From: Clostridiales bacterium
GTDB taxonomy: Bacteria > Bacillota > Clostridia > Christensenellales > UBA1242
Assembly (NCBI GenBank): GCA_015069415.1
Contig: SVIQ01000002.1
Span: 1 to 64,000, forward strand
Direction of reading: 5' to 3'
Length of the DNA: 64,000 bases
The position numbers were made by a program, and so were the translations under genes. This document shows positions 61,843 through 64,000 of the stretch, piece by piece. Below the pieces are notes generated by a model. That model had not been told where the DNA came from. It ran no database searches and was given only the letters and a program-made list of their open reading frames with translations. How positions within the stretch are numbered: position 1 is the first letter of the stretch; each line of letters starts with the position of its first letter.

Positions 61843-64000
61843 AGTGTTCTTAAAGTTACTCCTATGCTTTCCATAGATTGAATTAAGCGGTTTGAGAATT
61901 TCTCAATATCGCTTGCTTCGAGAGTTCTGTCTTTTGGAGTAATGATATAATTAATTGTGTAACTAATTTTGTCCTTTAAAACTTCATCATTAATGTAAAT
62001 ATCTTTTAATGAATGTTCCAAAATGTAACTAGCTCTAAATTCGTTTAGGGCTTTTTCTAATTTTGCGTAAGGCATGTTTTTGTCTGCAACAAAGTTAAAG
62101 TCAACTGAAACGCTTTGATACTTGCTTGTTGGGGTAATGCTAAACTTAGTCTTTTCAAGAGTAAGCATTTTTTCTAAGTCTAGTTCAAGAACCGCGAAAT
62201 GTTTACGTTTGTCTATGTTGTTTACGATTGTAGGGTGTAGAATTCCCATTTCTCCAAGAATTTCTTCATTTTTAGCAATTAAACATGAATTCACTGGATG
62301 ATACATTTTGTTTGAAGTTTTACCCAAGAAATCCACAGATGTGTGGAAAACGTGAGAAGAAATATATTCAACAATTTGTTTAAGTTTGAAATATAGTGTT
62401 TTTTCATCTTTACTGTCGCTTGCCAAAACTACAGACAATTTTTTCTTTTCAATAGCCTGATTGTTTTCATCAAGAGAATCAACCACTCTTCCGATTTCGA
62501 AAATTTGAATTTCGTTGAATTTATTTTTGTTTTCGTCTGCGATTTTGATTAAAGTTGGAGCAAGAGAACTTCTGATTCCGCTTTGGCCACTCAATGAAGA
62601 ATCCATTAAATTCAAAACGCTATTTTGCTCAATTCCAACAGACTTGTTGTAATCGGCGTAGTTCCAAATGTAGCTGTGAACTTCATTAAGACCGAACAAG
62701 CTTGCAAGACTATGTTTGATTTCATACTCCATTGTATGAGTAGGAAGTTGGTCAACAGGTTGAAGAGGCATGCTCATTGTTGCACTCTTAATGTTGTCGT
62801 AACCGTACATTCTAAAGATTTCCTCAACTAAATCTTCTTTAATTGATACGTCTTTTGTTCCTCTGAATGATGGAACTTCGACTCTAAGTTTTCCTTGAAC
62901 AAAATCTAAGATTTCCACATTGAAACCAAGACGAGTAAGTGTGTCAACGGCATCTTCTGTTGAAATTTGAACTCCACCGCGACGAGATAAGAAATCTGTG
63001 TCGATTAATATTTCATGTTTAGGGTAGTGGTAGTTGTAAACATCAGTAAGAGATGAAGTTACGTTGATTTTTGGTTCAGCTTGCTTGAGTAAGTAAACCA
63101 ATCTTTCAATTGCTGTTACACACATTTCAGGGTCAAGAGATTTTTCATATCTCAAACTTGCATCTGTAATTAGACCGATTTTTCTACTAGTTTTTCTAAT
63201 TGCAACACAATCAAAGCATGCACTTTCTAGTAATAATTTAGTTGTATTTTCGCTAATTCCTGACTTTAATCCACCTTTAATTCCGGCAATTGCAACAGGA
63301 ACTCGTTCGTCGTCACAAATAACTAAAGAATCTTTTTGGATTTCGTGATTTTCTCCTTCAAGAGTTTGCATGTTGATTTCTTTGTCTGTTTCAATGACCG
63401 TAATTCCTTTAACAATGTCGTTGTCGAATGCGTGCATAGGTTGACCCATTTCGAGCATTAAGTAATTAGTCATGTCTGCAAGAAGATTAATGTCCCTCAT
63501 TCCGCAGTAATTCAAACGAAGCTTCATTATGTCTGGAGATTTGTGAGTTAAAACATTTTCAACTGTAATAGCGCTATATCTAAAACAATTTGGAGTTTCA
63601 ACTTTAACGTTAATTGGTTGAAGTGAACTATATTTTGACAAATCTTCAGTCTTTAAAGGTTTTAATTCGCGTTTGAAAATTGCTGAAAATTCTCTTGCGA
63701 TACCATAATGACCCCAAAGGTCAGGGCGATTAGTTAAAGACTTGTTGTCAATTTCAATTAAATAGTCATCTACTGGTAAAATTTCTTTAATGCTTTTACC
63801 TACCGGAAGAGATGAGTCTAATTCGACAATACCACTTTCATCAGATTCGATTCCTAATTCATTTCCACCACAACACATTCCGAAACTGTCAACGCCTGCA
63901 AGTTTTGCTGGTTTAATTTTTAAACCTCTTACATTTCCGCCTACGCGTGCAAAATATGTTTTAAGTCCGACTCTAACGTTTGGAGCTCCGCAAACTACTT
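61839..64000 (-). CDS. pheT: Phenylalanyl-tRNA synthetase beta subunit (5' end cut)
   Basis: About 720 residues are visible, and the frame runs off the right edge of the window. The N-terminal part shows a tRNA-binding (EMAP-like) domain (VVCGAPNVRVGLKTYF, then SFGMCCGGNELGI). B3/B4 editing domain with NLLADMTNYLMLEMGQPMHA, B5 domain with RRGGVQISTEDAVDTL, core domain with EIFRMYGYDNI, and a C-terminal ferredoxin-fold anticodon domain (SVDFNFVADKNMPYAKLEKAL). Normal C-terminus at 61839. pheS is presumably just outside to the right. Confidence 0.95.
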   Translation of the reverse strand, partial: VVCGAPNVRVGLKTYFARVGGNVRGLKIKPAKLAGVDSFGMCCGGNELGIESDESGIVELDSSLPVGKSIKEILPVDDYLIEIDNKSLTNRPDLWGHYGIAREFSAIFKRELKPLKTEDLSKYSSLQPINVKVETPNCFRYSAITVENVLTHKSPDIMKLRLNYCGMRDINLLADMTNYLMLEMGQPMHAFDNDIVKGITVIETDKEINMQTLEGENHEIQKDSLVICDDERVPVAIAGIKGGLKSGISENTTKLLLESACFDCVAIRKTSRKIGLITDASLRYEKSLDPEMCVTAIERLVYLLKQAEPKINVTSSLTDVYNYHYPKHEILIDTDFLSRRGGVQISTEDAVDTLTRLGFNVEILDFVQGKLRVEVPSFRGTKDVSIKEDLVEEIFRMYGYDNIKSATMSMPLQPVDQLPTHTMEYEIKHSLASLFGLNEVHSYIWNYADYNKSVGIEQNSVLNLMDSSLSGQSGIRSSLAPTLIKIADENKNKFNEIQIFEIGRVVDSLDENNQAIEKKKLSVVLASDSKDEKTLYFKLKQIVEYISSHVFHTSVDFLGKTSNKMYHPVNSCLIAKNEEILGEMGILHPTIVNNIDKRKHFAVLELDLEKMLTLEKTKFSITPTSKYQSVSVDFNFVADKNMPYAKLEKALNEFRASYILEHSLKDIYINDEVLKDKISYTINYIITPKDRTLEASDIEKFSNRLIQSMESIGVTLRTL

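Overview
This window is a very AT-rich chromosomal segment around the replication control genes of an endospore-forming, low-GC, Gram-positive bacterium, most likely an uncultured member of the Clostridia (inference). The spore evidence is direct: spo0A, spoIIR, spoIVB, cwlD, dacF, sleB-ypeB, a SPOCS/LysM protein and a gerA-gerB-gerC operon. The genetic code is standard. Promoters are often near-perfect TTGACA-17-TATAAT boxes, and several genes appear to be leaderless (the -10 box ends 6-9 nt before ATG and there is no Shine-Dalgarno).

Layout. 1-1270: accessory genes (zinc-ribbon microprotein, coiled-coil protein, HNH-like nuclease) lying on the 3' side of a tRNA-Glu. 1342-1715: tRNA-Glu and tRNA-Met. 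1841-4580: spoIVB and rpsO, divergent, separated by a zeta-like toxin/antitoxin cassette bracketed by a 26-bp direct repeat. 4613-6260: two unknown genes, tRNA-Arg, thioesterase. 6261-7276: gene-poor, with a decayed gene. 7277-9429: parA, five parS-like sites, parB. 9558-13059: nrnA, a tight cluster of helically phased DnaA-box-like sites, cwlD, and a surface beta-repeat protein. 13174-16813: tmk, a short-form alaS, a SpoU methyltransferase and a small unknown gene. 16858-21686: an alternating purine-pyrimidine tract, recF, dnaA, an 800-bp AT-rich candidate origin, and dnaN. The order recF-dnaA-dnaN differs from the usual dnaA-dnaN-recF.

21790-28196: tRNA-Ser, hydrolase, ABC exporter pair, DegV protein, ankyrin-like protein, a PIN-domain pair, dacF. 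28474-34172: SPOCS/LysM protein, spo0A, a zinc-ribbon protein with a highly acidic tail, veg, hisS, an HD hydrolase. 34266-38044: amidase-like protein, spoIIR, sleB, ypeB. 38319-46076: a giant 2585-residue surface protein. 46262-53612: DUF368 transporter, a diadenylate-cyclase-like protein with two unknown neighbours, a P-type ATPase, a ferritin-like protein, a PRC-barrel protein. 53754-58046: a large lipoprotein with Fn3-like repeats and a transglutaminase-like domain. 58076-61842: gerABC operon. 61839-64000: pheT, cut by the right edge.

The themes are chromosome replication and segregation (parABS, dnaA, dnaN, recF and at least three DnaA-box groups) and spore formation and germination. The most interesting points are the phased DnaA-box cluster beside parABS, the 57-nt perfect alternating tract and related CG islands confined to the recF-dnaA-dnaN region, the promoter-duplicating toxin cassette, the divergent DAC-fold protein, and several enzymes that look catalytically altered (AlaRS short form, amidase lacking a metal His, transglutaminase fold with Cys to Ser).
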